A DNA stretch of 15,097 nt from positions 78,053 to 93,149 of the forward strand of contig DCFZ01000005.1 of NCBI GenBank assembly GCA_002314455.1, written 5' to 3'. The position numbers and the translations under genes were made by a program. The notes under the pieces are model-generated. The model was given only the letters and a program-made list of their open reading frames with translations, did no database searches and had not been told where the DNA came from. The DNA comes from Lentisphaeria bacterium UBA1791 (GTDB lineage Bacteria > Verrucomicrobiota > Lentisphaeria > Victivallales > Victivallaceae). The number at the start of each line of letters is the position of its first letter. Position 1 is the stretch's first letter. Positions 13,891 to 15,097 of this stretch are shown in pieces.

Positions 13891-13923
13891 AGCACCAACG
13901 GACTTTCGTCGGTGCTTTTTTCT
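13891..13923 (+). terminator. Terminator-like hairpin after the degenerate tRNA copy
   Basis: AGCACC (13891-13896) pairs with GGTGCT (13911-13916), with an inner ACG/CGT, then T6 with further pyrimidines. The left arm also has a perfect 10-bp partner further right at 13936-13945. Confidence 0.7.
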
Positions 13924-14046
13924 TTTCCGCAAAACCCGTTGGTGCCGAACGTTATACAAAGAATCAGAAACAACCGCGCCCCCGCAGAGAATGCTCTCTG
14001 CAAACGCCCCTGCCCTATCTACGGAAAAGACCGCCTAAATTCTCCG

Positions 14047-14203
14047 TTTGAGGATAGCACTGGATTTTCGATTATGAAACCTCAAAACAGGCTTATGCGC
14101 TGATTCGCAGAGCAGGAAAGTTGCGCTAATAAATCAGCGCGCAGATGAGGTTTTTCACATCAACCTCAAATCGATAAGTCGATTCGCGCTGAAAAATCAG
14201 CGC
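14047..14203. repeat. Block of palindromic repeats
   Basis: Five stems in a row: TTTGAGG/CCTCAAA (14047-14053 with 14080-14086), GCGCTGATT/AATCAGCGC (14097-14105 with 14132-14140), TGAGGTT/AACCTCA (14146-14152 with 14162-14168), AATCGA/TCGATT (14169-14184), GCGCTGA/TCAGCGC (14186-14203). Two imperfect direct units of the form AACCTCAAA...GCGCTGA...AATCAGCGC can be drawn (14078-14140 and 14162-14203). Confidence 0.7.
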
Positions 14204-14263
14204 ATCCCCTAAAATAAGATTGGCGCAAGGGCTTTGGCTTTCAAATGAATTTTCAAATTTTGT

Positions 14264-14292
14264 TTGATATTCATTGTTCAGACGATTATATT
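14264..14292 (+). promoter_or_regulatory. Predicted promoter of the small RNA
   Basis: TTGATA (14264-14269), 17 bases, TATATT (14287-14292), the same form as the asd promoter. Expected start near 14299, at the first base of the RNA's closing stem. Confidence 0.65.
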
Positions 14293-14299
14293 ACGATAT

Positions 14300-14376
14300 A
14301 ACTCGGAAGCATTCCTGTATAACCGGCCCGGATCACCTCCGGGTGTCGCATCAGTCTGTTAGCTTCCGAGTTTTTT
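14300..14376 (+). ncRNA. Predicted independent small RNA with an anti-Shine-Dalgarno-bearing hairpin
   Basis: A perfect 11-bp closing stem, AACTCGGAAGC (14300-14310) with GCTTCCGAGTT (14362-14372), runs into T6 (14371-14376), so the RNA's own 3' arm would act as terminator. Inside is the hairpin CCCGGA-TCACC-TCCGGG (14327-14343). A promoter of the type used by neighbouring genes ends 7 bases before the stem. The unit is thus about 75 bases with a start, compact fold and end. GGATCACCTCC (14330-14340) equals the universal 3' end of 16S rRNA. I do not recognise it as a known RNA family. It could instead be a plain terminator with a decorated loop. Confidence 0.55.
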
Positions 14377-14418
14377 CTTGGGAAAGGTCTTATGCTCGAC
14401 CATCTCTCCCTAAAAAAA

Positions 14419-14592
14419 CTACGGAATTGGCATAACGAAACCGTCTGACCTTGAAACGCTGATTGATTTTTGCTTGCCATTTTTAAAGAAACAAAAAACA
14501 ACATGCGTTTCGTATTCAAAAACAGTCATAAGATCGCAAGAAATGCCAGTGTATTCCTCTGCGACAGCTTTTATCTCGTCTGCGCTTTTCAT
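14419..14592 (-). CDS. Small hypothetical protein, phage-like
   Basis: A 57-residue protein beginning MKSADEIKAVAEEYTG and ending SRSDGFVMPIP. I do not recognise the family. It looks like a compact soluble alpha/beta protein: a charged N-terminal helix, then alternating hydrophobic strands (LMTVFEYETHVVFCFF) and a basic turn NGKQK. The ATG at 14592 is preferred because AGGG lies 6-9 bases upstream. An in-frame ATG at 14619 gives nine more residues but has its purine stretch too close. It lies downstream of the zinc-ribbon gene on the same strand with a gap of about 90 bases, and probably belongs to the same accessory segment. Confidence 0.5.
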   Translation of the reverse strand: MKSADEIKAVAEEYTGISCDLMTVFEYETHVVFCFFKNGKQKSISVSRSDGFVMPIP

Positions 14593-14681
14593 TTTTGCCC
14601 TGCGAACTTCATAAATCATTCCTGCTGTCGTACTTTTTCATTCCCCCCCACCACTTTGTAAAAACCCATGGAGTGGATGCT

Positions 14682-15059
14682 CTACTTGCCCCAGTCGGGA
14701 TACTTCTCCCGCATCCGGCGATCCGCTTCCTCGACCGCGAGAAGTTTCTTGCTCTTGGGCAGATTGTGCGGGTTGACGAACTTCTGATAGATCGCTTCCT
14801 TCTCTTCCGGAGAATAAGTCTTCGGGGGATCGTCCTTTTGCTCGTCCTTTTCCATTCCATCCGTCAAGTAGAAATCGCCATCTTCACCCTGTTCATATTT
14901 CTGCCCGATCCCCCATCCGACACCGGCTCCGTGCTGTTGAAAACACCGTTCGCACATGGTCGCCCACATTGCGCCCCCTTCCTTGGTCGTTCCGTCATAC
15001 AATGTTTTGCTGATTTCCTGACCGCAAAAGTCGCATTCGGTTTGACCGAACCAACACAC
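14682..15059 (-). CDS. Phage-like zinc-ribbon protein, start uncertain, may run off the window
   Basis: A frame of 125 residues from a GTG at 15059. The N-terminal half has two CxxC pairs (C9, C12 and C36, C39) in CDFCGQ and MCERCF, spaced as in a treble-clef/zinc-ribbon, followed by GAGVGWGIGQKYEQ. This resembles small zinc-binding proteins common in phages and mobile elements (C.xC....DG.T..G.WA.MC..C....G.G.G.GQ.Y), recalled by pattern only. The C-terminal half is charged and helical (SPEEKEAIYQKFVNP to the end). Upstream of the GTG the frame stays open to the window edge (KPSKRQKKDEER), so the true start may lie outside. GAGGAG is only 3 bases from the GTG; AAGGA 10 bases away is a better ribosome site. 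Confidence 0.7.
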   Translation of the reverse strand: MCWFGQTECDFCGQEISKTLYDGTTKEGGAMWATMCERCFQQHGAGVGWGIGQKYEQGEDGDFYLTDGMEKDEQKDDPPKTYSPEEKEAIYQKFVNPHNLPKSKKLLAVEEADRRMREKYPDWGK

Positions 15060-15097
15060 TCGCTCCTCATCCTTTTTTTGCCTCTTCGACGGTTTAT

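Larger units (their letters stand above)
13876..14418. other. Gene-free region dense in hairpins
   Basis: About 540 bases with no supportable protein gene. It holds the terminator-like hairpin at 13891, a 7-bp hairpin at 13984-14001 (GCAGAGA-ATGC-TCTCTGC), the palindromic repeat block at 14047-14203, and the predicted small RNA with its promoter at 14264-14376. Base composition is more AT-rich than the housekeeping genes to the left, fitting an accessory region. Confidence 0.6.

Noticed and set aside
14299..14376. Integron attC site
   Set aside because: The outer stem is perfect without the expected extrahelical bases, and the right end reads GTTTTTT instead of GTTRRRY; a promoter and terminator reading fits better.
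1..15097. CRISPR array, insertion sequence or transposase
   Set aside because: No regularly spaced identical repeats and no transposase-like frame were seen on either strand.

Overview
The window looks like chromosomal DNA from a bacterium of moderately high GC content. It carries housekeeping genes on most of its length and a small accessory region at the right end. One exported protein (3170-4744) has a pilin-like segment and an exact prepilin-associated H-X9-DG motif. That motif is most abundant in Lentisphaerota, Planctomycetota and related PVC bacteria, so I lean towards a Lentisphaerota/Victivallales-like organism, held only moderately because no rRNA or other taxonomic marker is present.

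Layout. (1) 1-2043: ligA (NAD-dependent DNA ligase) on the minus strand, after a T/C-rich stretch without genes. (2) 2044-6483: a plus-strand run read from a promoter shared back-to-back with ligA: asd, an exported pilin-like chimera, an unrecognised soluble protein, a DUF486 membrane protein, and nfo (endonuclease IV), with gaps of only 2-5 bases. (3) 6487-7032 minus: a DEDDh 3'-5' exonuclease, convergent with nfo and divergent from an M24 metallopeptidase (7128-8243). (4) 8284-10156: promoter, 36-codon leader ORF, intrinsic terminator, then a sodium:solute symporter with no promoter of its own, closed by a strong terminator. This is the layout of a transcription attenuator. (5) 10209-13435: the conserved rpmH-rnpA-yidD-yidC-jag cluster (ribosomal protein L34, RNase P protein, membrane insertion, KH-R3H RNA-binding protein). 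(6) 13448-15097: a tRNA-Pro(CGG) gene, a decayed second copy of it, several terminator-like hairpins, a block of palindromic repeats, a predicted independent small RNA, and two minus-strand phage-like small genes, the last possibly running off the window.

A single promoter style recurs in the sequence: TTGAAA-like, 16-18 bases, TATATTAT-like. It lies before asd, ligA, the 36-codon leader, rpmH and tRNA-Pro, and in weaker form between the exonuclease and peptidase genes. The same style exposes a likely undescribed small RNA at 14300-14376. The promoter ends a few bases before a perfect 11-bp closing stem that runs directly into a T6 tract, and the central hairpin carries 11 bases identical to the 3' end of bacterial 16S rRNA, including the anti-Shine-Dalgarno sequence. 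This is the most novel element I can see.

Functionally, ligA, nfo and the exonuclease form a loose DNA-repair neighbourhood. The rpmH-jag cluster serves translation, tRNA maturation and membrane protein insertion. All statements rest on reading the sequence by eye; no database search or folding program was run.
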